Shown: in pieces, positions 1-8,614 of the stretch
Layout of the letters: the number at the start of each line of letters is the position of its first letter
Numbering within the stretch: position 1 is the stretch's first letter
NCBI GenBank assembly: GCA_015499995.1
Contig: JADNRV010000518.1
Location: 1 to 27,580 of the forward strand
Length of the DNA: 27,580 bases
DNA from: Flammula alnicola
Lineage: Eukaryota; Basidiomycota; Agaricomycetes; Agaricales; Strophariaceae
Direction: 5' to 3'
Notes under the pieces: model-generated
Told to the model about the DNA's origin: nothing
Database searches by the model: none
What the model saw: the letters and a program-made list of their open reading frames with translations, nothing else
Made by a program: the position numbers and the translations under genes

Positions 1-1441
1 TACGTCCCAACAACATTGGATTCCTTCACCGTCCCTGTTATTTTTTATCGTGAACCCTCGAATTCTCTATTTCAACAATTCAAACCAAACTAATAACGCC
101 CTGTCTAAAAATAGACCATTGAAGTTGCATGGTGCACGCAACAACGCAACAATGCACGCCTTATTCCGGATGGGACAATCTCGGGTGTCTCGTTCCTCAA
201 GACAGGTCAGGCAAAAGTTCCCGCAGCGGCGAGCTGTGCCCGTGAGGTCTGCTGATTGTGCTGATGACAATTTGTCGGTTTCAAACAGACATGTACATCC
301 AACTCCTTGGATTCGGTGATTTGACCAAGCTCAACATCCCTGCGGGTGACTTTGGAGGGTACGTTGAGCGGCGTGATTTTATTTTCTCTCTTTGCATCGT
401 CTGACTCCTGGGAATTTATTAGTGAACTCGACCCACACGGCGCTTTCGGCTCTGGAAACCCTATCGGTGGAAATGTGACTTCGAACATCACAGGTGCTGA
501 CGAGAACTTTGCCGAATGGATGGTAGGCAAACGCGTCCTTTTCTTATCCGCGTCTATTTCGTCTCCGTGAAGGTGTTGACCATGCTTCCATATTTTTACT
601 TTAGCTCTACATTGTAAGATTTCCTTAAAAGATTTTTAATTTGGGAGTCGCACTGATCCACGGGTTACATGTGTATAGGATGACAACCAATTCTGCATTC
701 GCGTGTGCACAAACGCCAACTCCACGTACAGCGCTGCCAACATGTGCTGGCACGAGCTTGACGAAATGGGCTGCGAGTTCGTCATGCCTGGTAACTACAA
801 CGTCAACGGCACCTTGTAAGTTTAATTTCTCTTCCCTCATCCCTCTTTACTGTATTGAATTGCTCTGTGATATATTCTTTCTAACACATTTCATTCTCAA
901 ATTATAGCGAAACTTGTGAGGCCGATGTTGCATGTCAGCCTACCTTTTTTCTATCTCATTAACTCCTGCTGACCGCCGTCACTCATCCACAGACCCACCT
1001 GGATGGTACCCAACTGCCACTGTCAACGGCACGCCTGTCTTCTCGACCTTCGCTCAGCGCTTCACCGGCACGCTCGCGGGTGGCAGCGTCTACACCGTTG
1101 GTGACCTCACCACGCCCGCGGCGCCATTCAGCACCCCGTCGTCATCAAGCTGTGTCACCACTGCCACGATCTCCAACGGCGTCAACCTCGCCGCTCTTGG
1201 TGTCACCGGTGCGTCCACCAGCGGCCCAGCGGCCACAGGGAGCAGCGGAGGCCTCGTCACTCAGACGATCTCTGGTGCAGCGACTGTCGTTCCCACTGGC
1301 AGTGCTAGTGGTGCTGCGCAAACCACCGGGACGACGCAGGGCAGCGGCGCGATGGGCATGAACGCCAACTCCCAGGCATACCCCATGGTCGCTCTATGGG
1401 CCGTTCTCTCAGGCTTGGGTGCTGTTATTCTTTTCAACTGA
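1..1441 (+). CDS. Secreted GPI-anchored glycoprotein, mannoprotein/'macrofage-activating glycoprotein'-like, 5' partial
   Basis: The 5' end lies outside the window. Exons assigned by splice sites and phase: 115-205, 289-358, 423-522, 605-613, 679-815, 908-933, 993-1441; bases 1-114 look intronic (branch-like ctaataac at 90-97, acceptor atag at 111-114). The spliced protein contains ARLIPDGTISGVSFLKT, then ELDPHGAFGSGNPIGGNV, an EWMLYIDDNQFC segment, a Cys-containing ELDEMGCEFVMPGNYN block and PPGWYPTATVNGTPVF. These are blocks I recall from the basidiomycete secreted family often labelled macrofage-activating glycoprotein or mannoprotein. The last exon is rich in Ser, Thr, Gly and Ala and ends in a hydrophobic stretch (AYPMVALWAVLSGLGAVILF), as expected for GPI anchoring after O-mannosylation, so the protein is probably on the cell surface or in the wall. 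The exon 115-205 donor is gtcagg; a stronger-looking gtgagg at 242 would insert 12 residues and fits the family less well. No enzymatic function can be assigned. Confidence 0.83.
605..613 (+). other. 9-nt micro-exon of the GPI glycoprotein gene
   Basis: The bases ctctacatt lie between a good acceptor (ctttag, ending 604) and a good donor (gtaaga, starting 614). They encode Leu-Tyr-Ile in phase 0. Including them joins EWM (exon ending 522) to DDNQFC (exon starting 679) as EWMLYIDDNQFC, which keeps the spacing I expect for this family. Without them three residues would be missing. A second very short exon of 26 nt lies at 908-933. Confidence 0.72.
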
Positions 1442-2031
1442 GCGCTTGAGCGTCTTCCGGCCCGGTCGGATGGGCGCTTGTAGCGTCATCTACCATGTAC
1501 CTCGGTTGTCTAGTAGTGTGTTTTAGTTGTTTTATGTGCTTAGTTGGACGCTAGTATATACTGTCGCTCGTTATATCCTTACTGACTACTCGCATGCTTA
1601 AGTACGTCATCCTGCAATTACTGTTTTGATGTTTTGGACAATGATTATTGGTGAACCTTTTTAAATCGTCGAGCGTGAAAAGAAATTACGGTGTCCTTCT
1701 GACGAAAGAGATGCTATCGCCATTGAAAAGTGCATAAGTTACTGCATAATACAAAGCGCGAGATAAATGTTGCAAAATCATTGTCTACAGCTATCGGTAG
1801 ATGAATGTTCGTATGTAATCTTGGTCTTGAAGGAGGGCTGATATACAAACATAAGATACAAGTATACACTACTTACTTGAATTATGTACAAAATTGAAGG
1901 GAATGTGCGCATGCAGAACATTATGGAATAACACGAGGCATTATATATCAAGTATACACGATATAGATGTCATGACGGCGAAATCTGTCTCTTTACATTG
2001 GAATGAAAATTCAAAGGATCGCCCAAATGAT
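1442..2031. other. Intergenic region between convergent genes
   Basis: This is the 3' flank shared by the GPI glycoprotein gene (+) and the CYSTM-like gene (-). It is AT-rich, and I found no reading frame with a credible start, splice pattern or protein-like composition. No RNA gene or repeat was recognised. Confidence 0.6.
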
Positions 2032-2570
2032 CTAACAGCAAATAAAGCATGGGCAACAAAGCATCGCCGTACAACAGCCTGCGAGACTGTTTCACAGCGA
2101 CAGGAGATTCGTAGACACATTGACGTGGAGAAGATTCGGTGGGGAAGGCATTGAAGAAAAACAGAAAGGAATAAGGAGATTGCAATCAGGAATAGTAAGC
2201 AAACCATATCGCATTGAAGGTTGAATAAAACGGTAGCGTACCAAGCACAAGGCATACAACACGGATCCGAAGTTGTCTGCGGTTGTTGTTGGACATAGAC
2301 CATCTGTGGCTGAGGCTGAGGTTGTGTTTGTTGGTTGGGGTAGTGTTGCGGGTAGTGTTGCGGATACTGGCCCTGCTGGTTTGGGTAATACGGCTGGGGC
2401 TGGGGCATATGTTGCGCCTGATGGGATTGGTCTAAACATGGATTTATTCAACGCGAGAGTTAGGCGCCTGCGGAATTTCAGAGGACAGGGTATGACATAC
2501 GAGAACTGTAGTGCGCCTGTCCTGGCTTCTCGAGGCCGCCTGGTGGATAGTACTCTTTGTTGCTGGCCAT
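2032..2570 (-). CDS. Small CYSTM-like Cys-rich tail-anchored protein (96 aa)
   Basis: Three exons read on the minus strand: 2570-2501, 2431-2258, 2078-2032, with introns gtatgt..tttag (2432-2500) and gtatgc..cgcag (2079-2257). The start ATG (2568-2570) gives MASNKEYYPPGGLEKPGQ. The middle is a low-complexity Gln/Pro/Tyr region with two QYPQHYPQHYPNQQ-like stretches and the phrase MVYVQQQP. Joining exons 2 and 3 gives the tail DPCCCCTAMLCCPCFICC followed by stop. Short proteins with a QP-rich head and such a Cys-rich C-terminal membrane module belong to the CYSTM type, linked in plants and fungi to stress tolerance and membrane association; that role is by analogy. The last intron (179 nt) is unusually long for this window, so a missed small exon or alternative donor (gtacgc after ATGCCTTGTGCTTG) is possible. 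If the intron is retained, a different hydrophobic Cys-containing C-terminus follows. Confidence 0.72.
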
Positions 2571-2933
2571 CGTTCTAGTTTGTCGCAAGTCCGAGCTGAT
2601 TACAGGATTGGATTATAAGGCGAATCGAACTGGTCCTTGAATTTGAGAGGCAGTTAGTCCAGGATCGTGGTTAGAAATGGAAGTTATCGCTCACCTCCTA
2701 CACAGAGATTCCTTAGACAACGCTGGATCCTTTCGGAGAAAGCGTGCAAGGTATTCCCGATGGAATTCAGCAGGAATGAAGTCGGGATAAGTGAGACAGA
2801 TTGCAAAGGATCGTCTTAAAGGGCCGTTTCAGCCTGCTACAAGCGCAGACGTGAGGCTATACTGCTGCGCTCCTTTAGAATGTCGGCCGGTAGTGCCAAA
2901 TGGACTGCGGTGTACAGAAAGCGTCGACAAGCT

Positions 2934-3018
2934 TACAGCGCTTTGCATATTTTTGTGAAAACCCGAACGTTTTCAATTCCGTCACGTGCTGATGGTGCCT
3001 TAGCCAAACATGTTCGGC
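2934..3018 (+). repeat. Left arm of a dispersed inverted repeat
   Basis: This arm contains acagcgctttgcatattttt, then gtgaaaaccc, aacgttttc and gtcacgtgctgatggt. Its reverse complement recurs at 3545-3631 with a few substitutions. The two arms are separated by about 530 bp. Similarity stops sharply outside the arms at the left arm's 5' edge. Confidence 0.7.
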
Positions 3019-3544
3019 AACTGCGGCCACCAAGGTGTCACTTGCGCTTTAGCTCCAGCGTTCTGCCCGTTATGTAGAACATACAGCGTACGGTTTGCAC
3101 CCACCACAAAAAAAGAGGCATAGTTCTAGTTTATAATAAATTAAAGTTTTACATGACTTATTTCACCCACGGAAAGCTTTGCCCAGTCTCAGGCAGTCAG
3201 TTTGTTTTATATGCTCTTCGGAAGAGGGCAGGGCCACGTCGATATCAAAGAGGGCAGAGCAGGAAGAAAACACATCGGGGTTTTCATTGGTCACTGGTGA
3301 TGATGTGCCGCCACTTTTTTGACGATGGCCGCATTTGCTTGAGGTTCTGGCAGGCCTTTGCTTTTGTGAAGGTGCCATGGATTCTGGATTGGAGATGAAC
3401 CACCTGATGGCCAATGCAGCACGCAGGAGGGCTTCTCCTGAAATTAAGAAAGATATACTTTCACTTAAACGGCTATTCTCACTTTCAAACTATCAAAAGC
3501 GAAGGTTGGTGAGGCCCGAGGGAGAGCTGGTGATGTGCCGAATC

Positions 3545-3631
3545 TGCCGAGTATATTTGGTTGAGGTACCATCAGCACGTGACCCCACTGGAAAACGTTT
3601 GGGTTTTCACAAAAATATGCAAAGCGCTGTA
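3545..3631 (-). repeat. Right arm of the dispersed inverted repeat
   Basis: Reverse complement of 2934-3018, sharing the cores aaaaatatgcaaagcgctgt, gggttttcac and accatcagcacgtgac. The best-conserved 40 bp (about 3590-3630) are nearly identical between arms; the inner 45 bp are more diverged. Both arms include an E-box-like cacgtg. I cannot identify a transposon family from the arms, and no flanking target duplication was found. Confidence 0.7.
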
Positions 3632-4147
3632 CTGCGGGTATTTTGTCCGCGATCGAGCCTAATTCAACACTCGGAGCCGGAGCTTAGTATTATATTAAGG
3701 ATCCGCTCAGATCCGCTCCTGCGGAGGAAGTTGGGAGGAAGGCTCGCTGCGCCATCCCAGTTGGTGGGCACAAAACACCGATTTTTTTCGCACAAAACCA
3801 CAGAATATCATTGAATGCACTCCTGCAGAAGATATGGAAGGTGTAGAGGAGGAAAACGAGAGAGATATGAAACGAACAAGGCCACAGCCCTCTGTTTCGG
3901 AAGGACATTTGGCTTTGTTTGTCCGCCCTACTCAGCCCTTAGAGAATCATTGCGAGCGAACTACATACGCCCATTTGCAGCATGCATTTGCACATGCAAA
4001 TTCACCTTGAAATTGCATACAAACGCACATACCATAATACCTTAGTATGAGTGCATGTAATGCACAGAATCATGTATCCTCAGATGTAGTACTAGTATTG
4101 CCATTCTAACTGTAGAAGCTGCTAAGTTACCAACTTGAACTTGTTGA

Positions 4148-4831
4148 AGGTGTCCAGGACCCTGCTCTATACTGATAGATGTCCGATCCTGGTGCGGATA
4201 TAAATGGGTCCCAAAATCGACCCATGTCCGATACCGATGCGGATATAAGTCCAAAAATTTGGGCCAATGTCCAATATATTTTTCGCACATAGATGCCAGT
4301 CGGTAGCGAAGGTCCGATCCTGATTCGGACATTTGTGAAGGTTTGTTGGTCATGCCTTGACCTTAGCACAACCAAACTGCGCCCGTTGATTTGATTTGAC
4401 TTCTGTTCATCTCCCCTGTCGTAGTTGATCATCTTCCAATAAATCTGCCCCTCCGACACTCTCAAGAAAAAGACGCGGGAGAAGGATCAAGTGGGAGCAG
4501 TAGATGGTTTTGACATGGAAATAGATGAGCAGGGCGAGGGTTCAGAGGCATCGGAGGTGGAAGGAGATGCCTCAGAGCCTACACGGCCTTCATAAATACC
4601 CTCTTTTTTGTTTTACGCGTACTTTCTCTGCCAAATTGAGGTCCCATCCGCCGTGCGGATAGATTTACCCTCAAAATATGTCTGATTGATATGCGGATAC
4701 AAATGGGTCCAAAAACCTAGGTCGGATCAATATGCGTACATATTTCGCCAAATTTCGTCCGGATATAAGTGCCAAAATATGGCGATTTTGGATCGGACCT
4801 CTCTCAGCATAGAGCAGGGTCCTAGGTGTCC
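4148..4831. mobile_element. Non-autonomous hAT-like DNA transposon (MITE-type, 668 bp) with 8-bp TSD
   Basis: The element proper is 4156-4823. It begins aggaccctgctctat and ends atagagcagggtcct, a perfect 15-bp terminal inverted repeat that extends to 34 bp with three mismatches (4156-4189 versus 4790-4823). Both sides are flanked by the same 8-bp direct repeat aggtgtcc (4148-4155 and 4824-4831), the target-site duplication length typical of hAT (and P) elements. Subterminal motifs related to gcggatataagtccaaaa occur at least five times (about 4194, 4239, 4655, 4693, 4759), as expected for transposase binding sites. No transposase frame is present, so movement would need a source in trans. 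One 51-codon acidic reading run (4443-4595) may be captured or residual coding sequence. The family name is not known to me. Confidence 0.82.
4443..4595 (+). pseudogene. Coding-like fragment inside the hAT-like element
   Basis: A 51-codon stop-free run between a TAA (4440-4442) and a TAA (4593-4595). It carries a basic patch (KKKTREK) followed by a strongly acidic Glu/Asp/Ser tail (GFDMEIDEQGEGSEASEVEG). The composition resembles the C-terminus of a real protein rather than random sequence. It has no start codon and could be a remnant of the transposase C-terminus or a captured host exon. Neither can be decided here. Confidence 0.3.
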
Positions 4832-5237
4832 CAAGAGAAAGCTCGATTGCTCTAAAATATCAAACCATCACGCTCTTCGAAGGTGAGATATTCTGTACCT
4901 TTCTCAAAGGAGGGCATCTCTAGGAAAGCCCGTTGCAAGTAGGTTCCGTATTCCGCCGAAGTGGGGGAGGAACAATACAATGTGTGCTGCTGTATTATAT
5001 TCAAGTCAATTGGCGGTCCATGTCTTCAGTCCGCCACAAATAAAGATATGATGCGCTCACGTTGAGAGCTTCAAGTTCCAGAAGTAGGACTTTTGCTCAG
5101 TGCTGGCCCTGGAAATCGAAATGCTCGTGATGAGTTGGGAATTGGAAAACGATATCAGTTTCAGAAAGAAAAATAGATGTCAAGCACCAGACTTAGTACA
5201 TCTTGTGGAACTGTACATGTAGCGCGAGAATTTCTGT
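4832..5237. other. Flank with decayed minus-strand coding sequence (downstream of MDP-1)
   Basis: On the minus strand, 4980-4852 reads as about 43 protein-like codons (segments SAEYGTYLQRAFLEMP and FEKGTEYLTFEERDGLIF) before a TAG at 4852-4854. Further upstream (about 5140-4995) other frames look protein-like but cannot be joined with clean splice sites. The frame after the TAG continues to the edge of the transposon insertion. I read this as a fragment of a broken gene of unknown family; the 3' untranslated region of MDP-1 probably occupies part of the right end. Confidence 0.4.
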
Positions 5238-6272
5238 TTACTCGTTCGATTGACGTCGTCTCCATTCCGCCAGTCCTTGTTCGAACGCTTGAAGTGTCAG
5301 TCCTCGCGGGACATGATGAAACGTCACACCTACATATAATTAGATAAGAAAAGGAGAGTCTTAGGAGAAGGATTTCATGAGGAAAAAGGGGGGCACGAAC
5401 CAAGTTTCTGGACTTCGGCATTTCGATGTTCGTCGTCAAAAAATAACTAGTGAAAAGGTGAAATTAAAACCGGCGTTGTTTATGGGCGATACTGGAATTA
5501 TTGCATTACCATATCTGCATATGGGATTCCAGTTCGCTCGTGCAGGGAGTTGAAATGCTTAATCTTAGAGCCTAGAGAAAGAGTTTAAATGACCCGGCAG
5601 GTAGAATCAGATATCAGATAAGTCAGGTTGACACACCAGGGTATATTTCCAGTTCATCGAAGAATTCTATTGCAGGCTTCGGCATAGGGCTCGAGTGCTC
5701 GTGACTAGATGGGACTAGCAACAGTCGAAGGCATTGATGAGCGCTACAAAGCTATAGGTATTAGTAACCTTTTTCCGCTTCAACAAAGCAATGGCTCACA
5801 GATCGGGGGCATGCGTCCTCGAACACGCAGCAATCACGACCCTACGATCCTCCTGTTCAGCGCTGGCTTCCATTTGCAGAGATCGGGAGCGAATATTGTG
5901 CAAGATGTGTGGGACATCCTTGTAAAATGAAATTGGTTCTCCGTATCTGCGACGAGGATAAGTTGACTGCGACGATACGGGTTACAGAAGCATACGTGTC
6001 CAGAACTTGATTAACCGTATCCTCGTGCCGTTTCAAAGGACCTGGCAAAATTGTTAAAGACAAGGTCAGGCGACCATAACTTGGGAGATAGAGGAAGACG
6101 ACACCCACGCGCCTGTAACGTGAGTATCAATCCATAAATCCCAGAGCGTATAACTGATAAAATGCAAATGATAACGAGTCAGATCGCGTGTCAAGAAAGA
6201 TAGCTAAGTGCTAAATACTGACTCCAGATCAAAAGCGACCAGTTGTGGGTGGGCCTGCGACGACTCGGGCAT
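5238..6272 (-). CDS. MDP1: Magnesium-dependent phosphatase MDP-1 (HAD superfamily), 196 aa
   Basis: Eight exons on the minus strand: 6272-6223, 6153-6113, 6041-5996, 5946-5800, 5743-5637, 5571-5510, 5446-5401, 5329-5238 (591 nt in total). HAD motif I is FDLDYTLW (about residues 14-21), with Asp15 the expected nucleophile and Asp17 the general acid. Motif II lies in VVIAACSRTHAPDL. The motif III Lys lies in YPGSKIKHF. Motif IV is LFFDDEHRN, followed by VTFHHVPRGLTLQAFEQGL. The order, spacing and length match the eukaryotic MDP-1 family, small Mg2+-dependent cytosolic phosphatases acting on phosphotyrosine or sugar phosphates; the true substrate is uncertain. Intron 2 (6042-6112) has no usable GT in the needed phase: the conserved junction DTHVTG-PLKR requires a GC donor (acag followed by gcgcgt). 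A TATATAG lies about 105 bp upstream of the ATG (6377-6383). Confidence 0.93.
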
Positions 6273-7287
6273 ACTAGGGTTGTTCGCTCGAATAACTGAA
6301 TAGGTAGTATTGAAGACTTCTGGTATGGAGTAAAAGGTACAATTGCAGCAAAGACAGTCCAGAAGCCTCTCTTGGCTATATAGAGTTGAGAACAGCAATC
6401 GGCCCATCACGTGGTATGCGTGCTTAGCCTGCCCTGAAGAATTAGCAACTTGTGTCCAGGTTTCGGCAGTTTCGGCCCAAGCCTTTGTTTTTGAACTTCT
6501 TTTGTCGATTTGTTATCGCATCCGTACCGAAGATTGAGGACGGGCCCGCGCAACGAAGTCTTCATTTATCGCCTCTTCTTGAGACTGGCATTGAATTCTC
6601 GTCACTTCCACAAGGCTTTGCGAAAACCCACCCTATGGAATACACATTCTACGCCCCCCCGATCTCTATGTTATGAAGGCGTCTGCCTGCTACGCTGCGT
6701 CGTTGGCCGTAAATAAGCATCCTATTGTGCCATTCATTGCATCGCGCGGTCTCTTATTTTCCCTGGTGGACTGTTGGATTTGGAAAACTGCATCTACCCT
6801 AGTACTCGCTTTCTAAAACCTCTCAAATCCATTGTTTGATAATAAAGCGGGACCGCCGTACTATGGTCACCATCAACAAGGCCTTAACGATTTCCAGGAA
6901 AGCCGGTACCCCACCCTTGACGACCATTGTACAAATCCTAAATGGACCATTTTTCTGCCATGGTTCAGCTTGCGCACATATGATCACAAGCAAGTGAGGG
7001 ACTCTTACTTCTTTGGCTCAAGGCTGGTTCTTTGCATGGGCTCTCTATTTCCCTGCCAGGCCCCCCCTGGCGTACGGTATATAGGGCTGAATGGGTTGTC
7101 TAGTATTCTTCCTCCGAATAACACACCTATCATTTGCATATTGCAACTATCCTCCAGTAACATCCTATCGTGTAGCTGTGCCACGGGATTGCCATCTATG
7201 AATACTCAAATCGTGCCCAGTTGTCGATTTTCTAAACCCCGAAGTGCGTAATCACTTCTACTGGTCTCTCTACGTGTCTCAATATAG
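6273..7287. other. Intergenic region between divergent genes
   Basis: Separates MDP-1 (-) from the unknown exon at 7288 (+). Open frames of 60-140 codons occur (the longest about 6832-7251 +), but none has conserved-looking motifs or splice structure. An upstream exon of the 7288 gene may be hidden here; I tried joining the ATG at about 7198 to 7288 through gtgcgt donors and the phase did not fit. Confidence 0.5.
6377..6383 (-). promoter_or_regulatory. TATA-like box upstream of MDP-1
   Basis: The sequence tatatag lies about 105 bp upstream of the MDP-1 start codon. Position and sequence fit a core promoter element, but there is no other support. Confidence 0.35.
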
Positions 7288-7674
7288 CATGCTCACATAT
7301 TGTCAACATCGATTCCAGATAAGCAACGTTACAAAGTCATCGGCTTCCCTTTGGAGCCTGAGCATCTCTGCCGCCTCGCTACAAGGATATGCGGGGAGGA
7401 CGTCATAGACGAGATGCTAGCCTACGAGGTCGTTATTGGCGAAGCGCTTCAGCTTGGGTTCGACGTGCCACCCGCCAAGCGCGTCTGTGCGAACTGCAGA
7501 GACGAAAACATAACAATTATTTTCGCTGTATTCGACGATCTCCATCCAGCTCGTTCGGGAACGGAGAATCCTCAGAATCCTGAACGTCTGCTTCGAGCGA
7601 TCGATTGGCTTGAGGAGAATGGTCTTCCTGAAATTGGGCAGATTGCGATGGTTCCTGCGATCGTTGAGCTTTGA
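7288..7674 (+). CDS. Unknown protein, single coding exon with no ATG (5' unresolved)
   Basis: An open frame runs from just after caatatag (ending 7287) to TGA at 7672-7674. It encodes segments such as RYKVIGFPLEPEHLCRLATRICGE, EMLAYEVVIGEALQLGFDVPP and GTENPQNPERLLRAIDWLEE. Codon use and composition are clearly protein-like, with a hydrophobic/charged alternation consistent with a small soluble alpha/beta protein of about 125 aa. I do not recognise the family. There is no in-frame ATG: where a start would be natural the sequence is TTG (7300-7302, reading STSIPDKQRYKV). Either the start lies in an upstream exon joined at the caatatag acceptor, or the original ATG has been lost and this is a young pseudogene. 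Nothing in the neighbourhood hints at function. Confidence 0.55.
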   Translation, partial: HAHILSTSIPDKQRYKVIGFPLEPEHLCRLATRICGEDVIDEMLAYEVVIGEALQLGFDVPPAKRVCANCRDENITIIFAVFDDLHPARSGTENPQNPERLLRAIDWLEENGLPEIGQIAMVPAIVEL

Positions 7675-8496
7675 ATCTATCGAGTATATCTACTTAGGTG
7701 ACGGGATCCTTCTATTACTTTCCCATTCTGTGTTGCTTGAATTGATTGTCCAATCAAAAGCCATATGTCTCGCATTGAAGGGTGTTCGTCGTGGCTTCAG
7801 ATCCTGCCAGTTCTTCTCGGGTTCTTGGGTTTTTCATGGCCGTCGACTCTTGCAGGAGTTTTCACATCTTAACAGGCAAATTTCTCATGGGCCTAACACA
7901 GACTCCAAGAAGATATTCTGCCAGTGGACGTAGACCAAACGTAAACCTCGTTTACTAGCTCACTTTCTTCATTTATTGATACAGAACTTGCGTCATTTTT
8001 TGAAGCCAGGTGGAAAAGTGTGACCCCCTAACTTAACTTGCGTATGATTGTCCATCGACCGTTGTGCAATGTGCCTCAGGGAGTCAGGGTTTGCCCGCCA
8101 AATAGCTGACTGGGGCGTCGAGAGGTTCTTCAGGTCAGGGAAGGGTGCCATATATCGAGGATCAATTTGATCTTACGCGCTATAGGTAAATACATATACA
8201 TATCTACGTAAATGAGGCAGCTCGTAGATGTGGTGTGAATGTGATTATCGGCCTTGACCAGCCCGCGGATAGTACAATTGTGTTCTGTTTCGGGATAATG
8301 GAATTCCGGGTGGATAACCCTTTGTTTCAGCGACATATGACTCATTCCACTCCTCCTCCTCCGATGTTTTAGGTACATTGATCATCCAGAAGTCAACTGC
8401 CGAAACCGTGCAATCTGTCGGATAGCATTGATTGACAAGTCTCAAGCGGATTCTTCACAGCCCTGTCAAAGGCCCCATTTATCTATGACACCTATG
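7675..8496. other. Intergenic region upstream of the tandem-repeat secreted protein
   Basis: No supported gene or RNA. Frames on both strands up to about 110 codons lack splice structure and recognisable motifs. The right end holds the core promoter of the secreted protein gene. Confidence 0.5.
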
Positions 8497-8504
8497 TATA
8501 AATA
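8497..8504 (+). promoter_or_regulatory. TATA box of the tandem-repeat secreted protein
   Basis: A canonical tataaata lies 118 bp upstream of the ATG at 8615. The strong consensus suggests a regulated or highly expressed gene, as is common for secreted proteins. Confidence 0.6.
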
Positions 8505-8614
8505 CAGAGCGAGTTGGATGAAAATCTTCAGCTGCGCTCCCTCGCTTGTTTTGTGCTGGTCACTAAACAACTTTCGAAGTCTATCCTTCAAATCTCCTCC
8601 AAATAATCACTACT

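Larger units (their letters stand above)
2571..4147. other. Gene-poor stretch with inverted repeats and ORF debris
   Basis: No convincing complete gene. It holds the inverted-repeat pair listed separately (2934-3018 and 3545-3631). A weak direct similarity exists between about 3293-3360 and 3530-3575 (both contain ctggtgatg..tgccg and a ttgaggt motif). Several overlapping frames at 3690-4008 look partly protein-like, for example a Lys/Arg/Gly-containing run ending at a TAG near 3843, but none has a start or consistent splicing. This is best read as degenerate mobile-element sequence plus the promoter of the CYSTM-like gene at its left edge. Confidence 0.5.

Noticed and set aside
242..288. Alternative donor gtgagg at 242 for the GPI glycoprotein exon
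   Set aside because: It has a better donor consensus, but it inserts 12 residues (GQAKVPAAASCA) where the family runs straight from FLKT into the xxYIQ segment; kept only as an alternative.
3690..4008. Protein-like runs in several frames (for example an acidic run around 3820-3880)
   Set aside because: Competing frames look equally plausible, no ATG or splice pattern supports any, and the region flanks repeats; I treat it as debris.
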